19,814 nt of DNA from Chloroflexota bacterium (GCA_008501785.1 QQUD01000236.1:1-19814); one strand, 5' to 3'. Positions 1 to 7,751 are shown, counted from the first letter of the stretch. Translations and numbers: made by a program. The notes: generated by a model from the sequence alone, not told the origin.

Positions 1-615
1 CGTTTCCACCCCCGCCTCTACAAAAGGCTTTATATCTGCTAACCGTTCACCCAACAAATCAGCAAAACGGTTGGCTAACGAAGTCGGTGCGGCTAACTTA
101 CCACGATCTGGGCGAATACGGCCGTTTTTATCCCCCAAATTCCCTACCATCACTCGTGCTCGTCGTTGAGACGGATCACCATACAAATCGGGTCCCACCG
201 CTGCCATCGAGTGGGCATCAATCACCAGCTTCACCCGCTCATCAGCCGCAATCGCAACCATTTGTTCATGCCACGGATAATAATATTTACGCAGCAATTC
301 CGCTGCAAGAGCCGCATCCGGCTGCATTCCTGGCTTAAACACAGGTGCGCCATAACTGGTAATCTCTTTTATCACGCCATCCCCATCACGAGGCTGCAAT
401 GCCACATCAGACGGGCGATTCACATCAATAATGCCCCGCGCATACGGAAAAGCGGCCCAATGCAACACCCGATCCCGAAAATCAAAAATATCATCAATAT
501 ACGCATCTGCTTCATTAAAAATCTGTTCTTGGCTCAACGCCACCCGTTCTGTCAACTCTGGCGGAACCGCCAAACTCCCATGCGGGCTAACAATTGCAAT
601 TGGTAATTTCTTCAT
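1..615 (-). CDS. N-formylglutamate amidohydrolase family protein (3' end outside window)
   Basis: The reading frame is open from the ATG at 615 to the window edge, giving 205 residues with the C-terminus missing. Family motifs are visible in order: SPHGS near residue 10, an ADAYIDD segment near 36, FPYARGIIDVNRP near 56-68, YYPWHEQ near 111, IDAHSM near 130, and GDPSQRRARVMVGNLGDK near 142-160. This pattern matches the N-formylglutamate amidohydrolase family (PF05013), metal-dependent enzymes that hydrolyse N-formylglutamate in histidine breakdown or related formyl-amides. No other hut gene is visible, so the true substrate is open. It is the third gene of a minus-strand run, 52 bp after the globin. 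Its ribosome-binding sequence GGGAGGT (652-658) is separated from the start codon by four 7-bp repeats, which is odd. No signal peptide is seen, so it is probably cytoplasmic. The family call is firm; the substrate is inference. Confidence 0.85.
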   Translation of the reverse strand, partial: MKKLPIAIVSPHGSLAVPPELTERVALSQEQIFNEADAYIDDIFDFRDRVLHWAAFPYARGIIDVNRPSDVALQPRDGDGVIKEITSYGAPVFKPGMQPDAALAAELLRKYYYPWHEQMVAIAADERVKLVIDAHSMAAVGPDLYGDPSQRRARVMVGNLGDKNGRIRPDRGKLAAPTSLANRFADLLGERLADIKPFVEAGVET

Positions 616-623
616 TTGTAGCA

Positions 624-651
624 ATCAGCTATCAGCTTTCAGCTTTCAGCT
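624..651. repeat. Four tandem 7-bp repeats, [A/T]TCAGCT
   Basis: Four uninterrupted heptamers are seen on the plus strand: ATCAGCT, ATCAGCT, TTCAGCT, TTCAGCT. On the coding strand of the amidohydrolase they read AGCTGAA twice and AGCTGAT twice. They lie exactly between GGGAGGT (652-658) and the eight bases that precede the ATG at 615. Heptameric tandem repeats of this general kind are known as intergenic STRR elements in some cyanobacteria; applying that name here is inference. Confidence 0.85.
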
Positions 652-667
652 ACCTCCCATATTTTAG

Positions 668-1084
668 TTATTTTGTGTTCACCATCCACCGGGAAAAGCC
701 GTCTAGAAATTGGCGAAATCCTAGTAGATGTTCAGCGGGGAAATTGTAGTCGTTTATGGCATTTTTTAACACTTTTTCAAAACAAGCTACCCAAACTTGA
801 CGTGCCGACTCATCTATCGCAAATGGCATGTGTCGCCCACGCATCATCGGATTGCCATACCGTTCATGATACAGAGGTGGCCCCCCCAGTAATCCTACAA
901 AAAATGCGGCTGATTTTTGAGAAGCTTTTTCCATATTCTTTGGAAACATGCTGCGAATCGCCGATTGGGCCAGTTCGCTATAAAAATCAGCCAACATCTT
1001 AAAAATATTCGATTCCCCCATCACCTCATAAATCTCTCGACTGGGCGGCACAATTTCATTCGGACGTATGTCAGGTACAAACAT
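668..1084 (-). CDS. Truncated hemoglobin, group 2 (2/2 globin)
   Basis: This 138-residue protein aligns by eye with group 2 truncated hemoglobins (PF01152 family, trHbO-like). Key residues in the expected order are Tyr35 (B10, in DFYSEL), Phe47 (CD1, in MFP), the proximal His85 (F8, in RGRHMPF) and Trp98 (G8, in QVWVAC), with the typical GGPPLY before GNPMMRGRH. Such globins bind haem and O2 or NO in the cytoplasm and are usually linked to oxygen or nitrosative-stress chemistry. The N-terminal extension of about 20 residues is slightly longer than in minimal family members. The start ATG at 1084 has a good ribosome-binding site, GGAGG, about 8 bases upstream. It sits 40 bp after the MutS-like gene and 52 bp before the amidohydrolase on the same strand, so co-transcription is likely. 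The biological ligand cannot be told from sequence. Confidence 0.9.
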   Translation of the reverse strand: MFVPDIRPNEIVPPSREIYEVMGESNIFKMLADFYSELAQSAIRSMFPKNMEKASQKSAAFFVGLLGGPPLYHERYGNPMMRGRHMPFAIDESARQVWVACFEKVLKNAINDYNFPAEHLLGFRQFLDGFSRWMVNTK

Positions 1085-1124
1085 TTAATTTTCCTCCGCA
1101 GGGGCATGATGCATTCTCCTACGA

Positions 1125-1523
1125 TTATTCTTCTACCGGCAATCCAGCTTGCTGCATAATTTTGAGGGCATTGGTCGTGGGACAAGGGCCTTCACGCAGC
1201 AGAAAGTCGAAGATCATACGGCCGTTTTCCACATCATCTCGAAAATGCATATTACGTAGGGTGGGAATTTCTTCCGCCAACTGTACCAATTCAAGATCGT
1301 GTGTGGCAATCAAACCCACCCCACATCCTTTTGCCAGGGCGCGAATGTAGGCGCGACTGCCAATCAGCCGTTCACGATTATTCGTGCCCCGGAAAATTTC
1401 GTCGATGAGGAAGCATAACGGCCGTTTATCCTTCACATGCAGCGCACCCAACAACGCCTGCAATCGCTGCACTTCTGCATAAAAAACGGAAAAACCGTCA
1501 ACCACTGACTCATCAACCCGCAT
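1125..1523 (-). CDS. MutS-like ATPase, C-terminal fragment (after in-frame stop)
   Basis: This 132-codon open stretch is the direct in-frame continuation of the fragment at 1530-2969. Only TAA-TCA-TCG separates that fragment's last sense codon from the ATG at 1523. It carries the second half of a MutS ATPase domain (domain V): FSVFYAEVQRL, Walker B in CFLIDEIFRGTNNRERL, and the signature His in GLIATHDLELV. Walker A is not here, so the fragment alone cannot bind and hydrolyse ATP in the usual way. The ATG at 1523 has no ribosome-binding sequence in front of it, which argues against separate translation. It is best regarded as the 3' part of a broken gene, or of an intact gene carrying a sequencing error. 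Confidence 0.85.
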   Translation of the reverse strand: MRVDESVVDGFSVFYAEVQRLQALLGALHVKDKRPLCFLIDEIFRGTNNRERLIGSRAYIRALAKGCGVGLIATHDLELVQLAEEIPTLRNMHFRDDVENGRMIFDFLLREGPCPTTNALKIMQQAGLPVEE

Positions 1524-1529
1524 CGATGA

Positions 1530-1532
1530 TTA
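1530..1532 (-). other. In-frame TAA splitting the MutS-like gene
   Basis: The coding strand reads TTC CGG CTC TAA TCA TCG ATG CGG GTT with no change of frame on either side. In related MutS-like proteins, as recalled, this position is a tyrosine (LRLYT, followed by an IRVSD-like sequence), so a single change of TAT or TAC to TAA explains it. TAA is not used for selenocysteine or pyrrolysine. Confidence 0.8.
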
Positions 1533-2969
1533 GAGCCGGAACAGCCGGGTGTGCAGCGATCGAGCAACTACTGGACCAACCGCGCATGCCAACGCCAGAT
1601 TCACGCCAATTGTGCGCAAAAATGAACTCTTTCCTGCCATATTCGAGCCAGTAATCAGTGCAATCGAACCCAGCGTGGGAATCTTATAATCATTACAAAC
1701 CCGATCTTCATCTTGAATCAGCGGATGTCCCAACCCATTCGTTTGCAACAGACAAGACGAATTTTCATTTTCAACAATTGTTGGGAAGGTAGCAATCCCA
1801 GGATTGAGATCAGCAAACGTAGCCAGCGAACTGAGCGCTTCTAACTCAAACCAGCGATCCATCCAGACTGGCATTCGCTCAGCCAAATCTTCTCGGCACT
1901 GCGACAGTCGATATGCGAAGTAAATGTCCCAAGGTACAACCACATTCAACATGAAACTGACGAGCGGGTTTTGGCGCAGGCCAACACCCGCCACGACACG
2001 CGTCACCCGCTTAATGTGTTGAGACGGCCGTTCTGTCTCATCCAAAAATGGTGTACACAATTCTCGTAAATGTGGGAAGTGGGCATAACGGCCGTTTTCC
2101 AAAAACCAAAACACCCCACTCAACGTGCGTAAGCCATCATCCAAAAACGTAGCATCCTGAAACAATGTGCCCACCAACGGCCCGCCTCGTGTCACAAACA
2201 ACAGCGCATACACCGCCCACGGAATCATCCACCAGGGACCGATAACATCAATGCTGTCTAACACAAACAGAGTAATGTTGAAGGCAGATATAATGGCAAG
2301 CTGAATGAGTAACGGCCGTAACTGTCCCAAATTACTCTCTTCTTGCAGCCAATCCAACATCTTTTGTCCAGGCCATTTGTTACCCTGATTGTCTGTCACC
2401 AGGCTGGCATGTAACGTGAGCTTATCCCGAAACAGCCCTGCACCCACCAGTTCACGAATGCGTGCTTGCTGTTGGGCAATGCGTTCCAGATTTGGGTCCG
2501 TATTGATCAGCCACTCTTGTAAGCGGCGACTGCCTTCGTGAGAAACGGCCGTGTCCAACAACCGATGTACCGAATGCAGCCCCACCAAATCATTATCGAG
2601 CGCAAACGGATGCTCAAACTGCGGCGACAGCGGCAGCGTTTCAGGTATCTCATCCCAGGTCAACATCATGCGAGCTACATGTGTTTGTTTGATGTTTCGC
2701 CACAGGGTCAGCCGGGTAACGCCATTTTCGATGCGCCGGTGATAATAAACGGCAACCACAAACGGAATCATTGCTGGACCCGTTCCCACAATCCACGGCC
2801 AAGGCCCAAGTGACAAAAATAGTGCGCCACTCACCACGCCACCTAGTAAAAACAACCACAGTCGTACACGGGAAAGTTGGTCGCTGCTATGGTTTAGGGA
2901 GGAAAGACGGCCGTTTAGCCGTTCAATTTGATGCTGTAAAACAGCCAATCTTGCTTGTTTTTTATCCAT
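1530..2969 (-). CDS. MutS-like membrane ATPase, N-terminal fragment ended by in-frame TAA
   Basis: This fragment of 479 residues begins at the ATG at 2969 (MDKKQARLAV). A TTG at 3029 would lengthen it but has no ribosome-binding site. Two hydrophobic segments lie near residues 37-75 (LWLFLLGGVVSGALFLSL onward) and two more near 225-265, so the protein is membrane-bound, unlike classical MutS. The middle resembles the lever and clamp region of MutS (LLDTAVSHEGSRRLQEWL). Near the end is Walker A, TGSNMAGKSSFLRTIG. With the next fragment the full protein would be 614 codons, the size of the membrane MutS-like ATPases found in Bacteroidota and Chloroflexota. It lacks the mismatch-recognition domain I, so a role in mismatch repair should not be assumed. 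The stop falls between Walker A and Walker B, so the product as read is inactive. It is the first gene of the minus-strand run. Confidence 0.85.
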   Translation of the reverse strand: MDKKQARLAVLQHQIERLNGRLSSLNHSSDQLSRVRLWLFLLGGVVSGALFLSLGPWPWIVGTGPAMIPFVVAVYYHRRIENGVTRLTLWRNIKQTHVARMMLTWDEIPETLPLSPQFEHPFALDNDLVGLHSVHRLLDTAVSHEGSRRLQEWLINTDPNLERIAQQQARIRELVGAGLFRDKLTLHASLVTDNQGNKWPGQKMLDWLQEESNLGQLRPLLIQLAIISAFNITLFVLDSIDVIGPWWMIPWAVYALLFVTRGGPLVGTLFQDATFLDDGLRTLSGVFWFLENGRYAHFPHLRELCTPFLDETERPSQHIKRVTRVVAGVGLRQNPLVSFMLNVVVPWDIYFAYRLSQCREDLAERMPVWMDRWFELEALSSLATFADLNPGIATFPTIVENENSSCLLQTNGLGHPLIQDEDRVCNDYKIPTLGSIALITGSNMAGKSSFLRTIGVNLALACAVGPVVARSLHTRLFRL

Positions 2970-2978
2970 ACTTTCTGG

Positions 2979-3007
2979 ATTATAGAAAGAATCACGCCCG
3001 ATGACGA
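2979..3007 (-). promoter_or_regulatory. Possible promoter of the MutS-like/globin run
   Basis: On the minus strand a perfect -10 hexamer TATAAT (2979-2984) follows TCGTCA (3002-3007, four of six matches to TTGACA) with a 17-base spacer. Transcription would begin almost at the ATG at 2969, implying a leaderless or near-leaderless message. The weak AGAAAG in front of that ATG fits this. The call rests on matches alone. Confidence 0.3.
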
Positions 3008-3029
3008 GATAAATATTAAATCGTAACAA

Positions 3030-3531
3030 AAAAACATATCAATAAAACAGCAAAACTGGTTCATTATGTGAAGTTCAGGTCGTTATGACCCCCAATTTTC
3101 AAAGGGTCTTGAAAATCTCCCCTTTCATCATATATAATAAATCTATCCTTGCTTTTTTTGACTTAATGACTGAATCGTGGATGTAAAATTTTTCACCTTT
3201 TGATTTCATAAAAATAGGCGATTTTCGCATCTATATACACTATGCAAACTTTTTTGTCTTCATCTCACCACCGATTTCAAGATGACTTTACAGTACTTAA
3301 TTGCTGTATATCAATTTCAGTTTGGCAAAATTCTACAACAAAGTTTTCTGGAAAAATCATCATCTAATCATCAAGTAATAAGTAGATCACGCAATACTGT
3401 CTTTCACAGATAATTTAGCAAAGCGACCTCAATCTACTTACATCAACCAACCCCTATCCAACATAACAACATTTTTCTGGAACTGATACTTCTTACTGTC
3501 ATTTGCATGCTTTATCATTTTTTGTTTTTGC
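3030..3531. other. AT-rich intergenic region upstream of subtilase 1
   Basis: No gene is supported in this stretch. It separates the minus-strand run from the first subtilase and must hold both promoters. Small inverted repeats are present: GGTC/GACC at 3078-3090 and TTTTCAA (3096-3102) with TTGAAAA (3109-3115). Parts resemble the region upstream of the second subtilase; for example, TGCAAACTTTTTTGTC near 3243 resembles TGCAAAACTTTATTTGTC near 8040, and both regions contain AGCGACCT (3422-3429 and 8303-8310). The base composition is clearly more AT-rich than in the flanking genes. Confidence 0.6.
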
Positions 3532-3552
3532 AAAGGAGGTGATTTTATGTAG
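3532..3552 (+). promoter_or_regulatory. Extended Shine-Dalgarno followed by ATG-TAG in subtilase 1 leader
   Basis: AAAGGAGGTGAT (3532-3543) is complementary to the last 12 bases of a typical bacterial 16S rRNA 3' end. Seven bases after GGAGG come ATG (3547-3549) and TAG (3550-3552), a start codon followed at once by a stop. The real gene starts at 3604 with its own GGAGGA five bases or so upstream. The upstream site therefore does not translate the protease. It could be a start-stop element or a message-stabilising Shine-Dalgarno (STAB-SD) like that in the leader of Bacillus thuringiensis cry3A. The motif is clear; the function is inference. Confidence 0.6.
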
Positions 3553-3603
3553 GACTTGGGGCCATAAATATTATTAAGTTCTTTAATTTAGAGTGGAGGA
3601 AAC

Positions 3604-6600
3604 ATGTTCAAAACCCCAAAGAACCGCAAGGTTCATCGCGTTTTATTGCTTAGCATATTGCTGCTGGTTTCATTATTGTTGGCCGCTTCACTGAAAGCTG
3701 AAAGCAACAATGTTGACAGCTATATCGTCGTTATGAAATTGGACCCAGTCATCGCCTATGATGGTGCGATCAGAGGATATGCAGCCACCCAACCCGCAGA
3801 GGGAGACAAAATCAATCCCAACAGTGCAAATGTTCGCAGGTATCAAGCATTCCTGCAAAAAGGACACGAAGACTCGTTAGCGGCAGCTGGTGCAGGTGTT
3901 CATCAACAAGTAAACGATTACACATACTCCCTCAATGGCTATTCAGCTTTGCTCACCAAAGATCAGGTAAAAGAAATTGAAAGCCAGGCTGGCGTCTTGA
4001 TGGTCATGGAAGATGAGCTACACCAACCGACAACAGACAACAGCCCGAGTTTTCTTGGTTTAGATGTCAGAAATGGCGCTTGGGATACTGGGTTTACCGG
4101 TGAAGGTGTCGTTGTAGGTATTATCGATTCTGGAATCTGGCCCGAACATTCCAGCTTTGCAGATGATGGCAGTTTTGCTGCCCCGCCAATTGTACTCGAA
4201 GACACACCAGCAAATCCAGCCTGCAATTTTGGCAATACGACTCACCATCCTGCTGATGTAGCATTCACGTGTAACAATAAACTAGTTGGCGCACGTCAAA
4301 TGTTGTCAACTTATCGAACATTTATCGGTGCAGACGCCGATGAATTCGATTCCGCACGTGATGACGATGGACATGGCACACACACAGCTTCAACTGCTGC
4401 CGGTAACGCTGATGTAGCGGCCTCAATATTTGGCATTCCTCGTGGTCAGGTATCCGGTATTGCACCACGTGCCCATGTTGTTGCCTACAAGGGTCTCGGT
4501 AAATTAGGTGGTTTCACATCTGATCTCGCGGCATCGATCGATCAGGCAGTAGCTGATGGCGTAGATGTGATTAACTATTCCATTGGTGGTGGTGCCTCTT
4601 CCCCTGGCGCTGACGAAATATCATTTTTATTTGCAGCCGATGCGGGTGTTTTTGTAGCCACCTCGGCCGGAAATAGTGGCCCTGGTGCTGCAACACTCGG
4701 TAATCCAGGTACCGTACCTTGGATGACAACAGTTGGTGCCAGCATCCATGATCGCGCATTCCAAGGTTCTGCCTCTTCCAGCGATGGATGGGAGTTCTTT
4801 GGGGCTTCGATTACACCTAGTAGTGCAGAATTGCCTCTCGTTGATGCTGAGGATGCTGGAGATGAGCTTTGTAATCCTGGTGCTTTAAGTTCCGCAGTTG
4901 TGGCTGGCAAGATAGTGTTGTGTAAGCGCGGCGCAATTGCCCGTGCTGCCAAGAGCCAAGCAGTATTTTTGGCAGGCGGTGCTGGCATGATTCTGTACAA
5001 TGCGAACGATAGTCAGAGCCAGGTCACCGACAACCATTGGGTCCCATCAGTGCATATCAACAACACTGATGGTTTAGTGATCAAAGCTTACATTGATTCC
5101 GCAGCAAGCGCCGTAGCCAAAATCAATGGCGGTGAAAAGACCGAAGTCGACGCCCCCTGGATGGCAGCCTTCTCGTCACGAGGGCCAAATCCTGTGGCCG
5201 GTGATATTATCAAACCAGATATCACCGCACCTGGCGTACAGATTCTTGCCGGTGCATCTCCAATCCATTACGGTGATGCTGTTCAAGGCGAGCTATTCCA
5301 GGCAATTGCCGGTACATCCATGTCCAGTCCGCATGTAGCCGGTATTTTTGCCTTGCTAAAACAAGCCCAACCGGATTGGACGCCTGCTATGGCTAAGTCA
5401 GCCATTATGACCTCAGCTTATCAGGATGTGATGAAAGAAGATGGTGCTACTCCTGCCGATCCGTTCGATATGGGTGCCGGACATCTCAAACCAGTTGTGG
5501 TTAGAGAATTTACAAATCCCTGGTTCCCCGATCATGTCTGGCGTGTCGGAACGCTGAGGAATTCAGCTTTCGATCCAGGTCTCGTTTACGATGCTGGCTT
5601 CTTAGATTATCTTGGCTTCCTGTGCGATGCATTTCCTGATAATCTCTCTGATCCAGAAGGAACCTGCGCGTTTCTAGAAAGTAATGGTATCCCAACCGAT
5701 GCCAGCGATCTGAATTTGGCCTCAATCGGCGTCGGTGAATTAGCTGGAACTCAGATTGTGCAACGAACCGTTACGGCCGAATTTGGCAACAACTTCAACC
5801 AATACCCCTATTCACTCGGCAATCGACGCGTTGTTTTCCGTCCGAGAGTTAAAGCGCCTCCTGGATACGAAGTAACAGTTAGCCCACGGAGACTCATCCT
5901 GCGCGACGGCGAAACGGCAACTTATTCGGTAACGATTACCAACGTTGATGCACCAGTAGGCGAATGGCGTTTTGGTTCCCTAACCTGGCGAGGTGCAGGA
6001 TATGAGGTTTATAGCCCAATTGCAGTCAATGCTGCCCTCTTTGACGCACCGACTGCAGTCAGCGGCAGTGCGACGAGTGGTTCTGCAAGCTTTGACGTAA
6101 ACTTCGGCTACACAGGTTCTTATGCAGCGGCTCCTCATGGATTGATACCCGCTACATTGTCCTCTGATACCATTAGCCAGGATCCCGATCAGACGTATCC
6201 AAGTGGTGACGACGGGGCTGGTGTAGATACATGGGCCTTCCCCATTAGCGGTGCTGCATTCGTTCGTTGGAGCCTTGTCATCCCAGGTGATGATGACATT
6301 GATCTATTCCTTGAAGATTCTACGGGCACGATCATTGCTTCAAGTACAAGTGGTGGCACAGATGAATTGATCGAATTGGTCTTACCGGCCGACGATACCT
6401 ATACAATGGTGGTGCACGGCTGGTCCGTTCCGAATCAACCGCTTGCATACACACTATCGTCATGGGTTGTACCATTAACACCGGGTGGCAGCCTAAGCGT
6501 GGATAGCGCGCCGGCATCTGCCTCACTCGCGACAACTGGAACAATTGATATTAGCTGGTCTGGACTCGCAGGGGGTACACAATACCTCGGCGCAGTTTCA

Positions 6601-6657
6601 CACACTGGCGACGTTGGCCTGATGGGTCTGACTCTTGTTGAGGTTGATACACCATAA
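3604..6657 (+). CDS. Secreted subtilisin-like serine protease (S8, plant-subtilase-like architecture), copy 1
   Basis: The protein has 1017 residues and a signal peptide (basic start, hydrophobic core about 13-28, likely cut near LKA at 30-32). It continues with an I9-type propeptide (about 38-135, YIVVMKL to VLMVMEDEL) and an S8 catalytic domain. The triad is Asp175 (GIIDSGIWPE), His257 (DGHGTHTA) and Ser572 (GTSMSSPHVAG), with oxyanion Asn357 (SAGNSGPG). A PA insert lies near 415-500 (GKIVLCKRG). After the protease domain come a plant-subtilase-like segment (FDPGLVYDAGFLDYLGFLC), a fibronectin III-like domain (about 740-815) and a PPC-like beta domain (about 890-955, DIDLFLEDS). Neither LPXTG nor PEP-CTERM is present, so release into the medium is likely. 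The ATG at 3604 has GGAGGA close upstream. About 22 residues after GAGHLKP look like an unusual insertion. All catalytic residues are intact. The protein substrate is unknown. Confidence 0.93.
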   Translation: MFKTPKNRKVHRVLLLSILLLVSLLLAASLKAESNNVDSYIVVMKLDPVIAYDGAIRGYAATQPAEGDKINPNSANVRRYQAFLQKGHEDSLAAAGAGVHQQVNDYTYSLNGYSALLTKDQVKEIESQAGVLMVMEDELHQPTTDNSPSFLGLDVRNGAWDTGFTGEGVVVGIIDSGIWPEHSSFADDGSFAAPPIVLEDTPANPACNFGNTTHHPADVAFTCNNKLVGARQMLSTYRTFIGADADEFDSARDDDGHGTHTASTAAGNADVAASIFGIPRGQVSGIAPRAHVVAYKGLGKLGGFTSDLAASIDQAVADGVDVINYSIGGGASSPGADEISFLFAADAGVFVATSAGNSGPGAATLGNPGTVPWMTTVGASIHDRAFQGSASSSDGWEFFGASITPSSAELPLVDAEDAGDELCNPGALSSAVVAGKIVLCKRGAIARAAKSQAVFLAGGAGMILYNANDSQSQVTDNHWVPSVHINNTDGLVIKAYIDSAASAVAKINGGEKTEVDAPWMAAFSSRGPNPVAGDIIKPDITAPGVQILAGASPIHYGDAVQGELFQAIAGTSMSSPHVAGIFALLKQAQPDWTPAMAKSAIMTSAYQDVMKEDGATPADPFDMGAGHLKPVVVREFTNPWFPDHVWRVGTLRNSAFDPGLVYDAGFLDYLGFLCDAFPDNLSDPEGTCAFLESNGIPTDASDLNLASIGVGELAGTQIVQRTVTAEFGNNFNQYPYSLGNRRVVFRPRVKAPPGYEVTVSPRRLILRDGETATYSVTITNVDAPVGEWRFGSLTWRGAGYEVYSPIAVNAALFDAPTAVSGSATSGSASFDVNFGYTGSYAAAPHGLIPATLSSDTISQDPDQTYPSGDDGAGVDTWAFPISGAAFVRWSLVIPGDDDIDLFLEDSTGTIIASSTSGGTDELIELVLPADDTYTMVVHGWSVPNQPLAYTLSSWVVPLTPGGSLSVDSAPASASLATTGTIDISWSGLAGGTQYLGAVSHTGDVGLMGLTLVEVDTP

Positions 6658-6686
6658 CAATTGTTGATTATTATCAAGGCTAAATA

Positions 6687-6725
6687 AAAAACGCCCTCTC
6701 ATTATTATTATGGGAGGGCGTTTTT
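6687..6725. terminator. Bidirectional intrinsic terminator between subtilase 1 and the lipoprotein
   Basis: A perfect 12-bp stem, AAAAACGCCCTC (6687-6698) with GAGGGCGTTTTT (6714-6725), encloses a 15-base AT-rich loop. The T run on the plus side and the A run on the other side give a U tract in both directions, which suits the convergent genes on either side. Confidence 0.9.
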
Positions 6726-6748
6726 CGCATTCAAGAGTAGCAAAGAAT

Positions 6749-7387
6749 TTAATCGTCCATATTTCCCGGTGGCAGCGTGATAAAATCATCAAGGTTTATT
6801 GTAGGCTGTGTAGCTTTTACTGTAAGTGAAGGCTGGCATAAAAATGGCTCTCTTGAACCCCCACTATGATAATTGAAAATAGCCCCTTCTACGCTTAACC
6901 GAATTAAAAGCCCATCAACTGGTACTTGTGTATATGCCATTCCTGGCTGAGGGCATCCCATGCCGCTATTCGGCCAGGTAACTAATTCTACAGTGATAAT
7001 TTCTATATTGTCTATGGATTTTGTTAAGCGCTTGGCCAGGTCATTTATAGCCATTTGCACTTGCGGCAGCTTATCGGGATTGGATACCTCATTGTTACTT
7101 GGGGTCATCGTCGATTTTTCCTCCGTTGTTAATGGCTCCATTGGATTTTCTTCGCTTTCTATGGGAGAAGTTTGCAACGGTTCCAACTCGGTCGCTCCCG
7201 GTTTTGTAGGCACTATCAACTCAAGGTTACTATCATCTGTTTCTCCATTAACTGATGGTTCAGATGTTTCAGGTTTTAGTGGTTTGAGCGTGTCTTCAAC
7301 AGGAGGATTTACTGTATCAGTCGTAGATACACAACTGACAAGAGCAAATGTCGTTAAAATGATCATGAGTAATGCAGGATACTTCAT
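6749..7387 (-). CDS. Lipoprotein with C-terminal GCP/FLC domain, partner of subtilase 1
   Basis: The 212-residue product starts at the ATG at 7387. A GTG at 7399 overlaps the GGAG ribosome-binding sequence and is unlikely. The signal peptide ends in a lipobox, ALVSC, with Cys19 as the lipidation site. A linker of about 85 residues rich in Pro, Glu, Ser and Thr follows. The C-terminal domain (about 108-186) contains VTWPNSGMGCPQPGMAYTQV, then VDG, YHSGG and PFLC, with Cys145 and Cys184 possibly forming a disulfide. The same domain is found in the gene at 11963-12301. I recall similar unnamed domains in Chloroflexota and Actinomycetota proteins but know no function. The gene is convergent with subtilase 1 and shares its terminator. 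A surface partner or inhibitor of the protease is possible but unproven. Confidence 0.85.
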   Translation of the reverse strand: MKYPALLMIILTTFALVSCVSTTDTVNPPVEDTLKPLKPETSEPSVNGETDDSNLELIVPTKPGATELEPLQTSPIESEENPMEPLTTEEKSTMTPSNNEVSNPDKLPQVQMAINDLAKRLTKSIDNIEIITVELVTWPNSGMGCPQPGMAYTQVPVDGLLIRLSVEGAIFNYHSGGSREPFLCQPSLTVKATQPTINLDDFITLPPGNMDD

Positions 7388-7523
7388 ACGCAATTCCACT
7401 CCTTTTTTATTAACATTTGATTATTTGAACATACTGTTTGCAATTGCTATGTAATATAGATAGACGACTTTGCAGTGCAAATAGTTCCCCAATCAAATTC
7501 TAAAAAAAGTATACCAATTCATA

Positions 7524-7751
7524 TTATTCTTTCTCGCACAAAAACTGTTCAATATCTTCATTCAACTTTAGCCCCAAATCAGTCGCTGCATCAGCAATCC
7601 ACCCTTGTGTAACCGGGCTGGAAGGAAGTTCACCTTCAACAGCAAAGGGAAGGTCTGCAAAGCCTGTAGAGATTTGAGTGCTTTCCTAACTGCAGGCAGC
7701 TGCTAAACACAACAAATTTAGAATAAAATATACAGATCATATTTTGTGCAT
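7524..7751 (-). pseudogene. Small lipoprotein gene broken by two in-frame stops
   Basis: Read on the minus strand from the ATG at 7751, one frame gives MHKI, TGA, SVYFILNLLCLAAACS, TAG and then 53 open codons ending EQFLCEKE and TAA at 7524. The segment before the second stop is a good lipoprotein signal peptide with lipobox LAAAC, and a purine-rich AAAGGAAAGAGAAA precedes the ATG. A signal peptide, lipobox and tail in one frame, interrupted only by stops at 7737-7739 and 7686-7688, suggests a decayed gene of 75 codons. Both stops could arise by C to T changes (CGA to TGA, CAG to TAG). The protein family is not recognised. Chance is a real alternative because the open tail is short. Confidence 0.5.

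Noticed and set aside
166..606. 146-codon plus-strand open frame
   Set aside because: It is antisense to the amidohydrolase, whose family motifs are clear. The plus-strand product is rich in His, Arg and Ile and matches nothing.
1530..1532. Programmed readthrough or special amino acid at the MutS-like stop
   Set aside because: The codon is TAA, which is not used for selenocysteine or pyrrolysine, and no stem-loop or shift site stands out after it.
3532..3543. Possible 16S rRNA 3'-end fragment
   Set aside because: The 12-base match is to the complement of the 16S tail and stops there, so it is better explained as a Shine-Dalgarno sequence.
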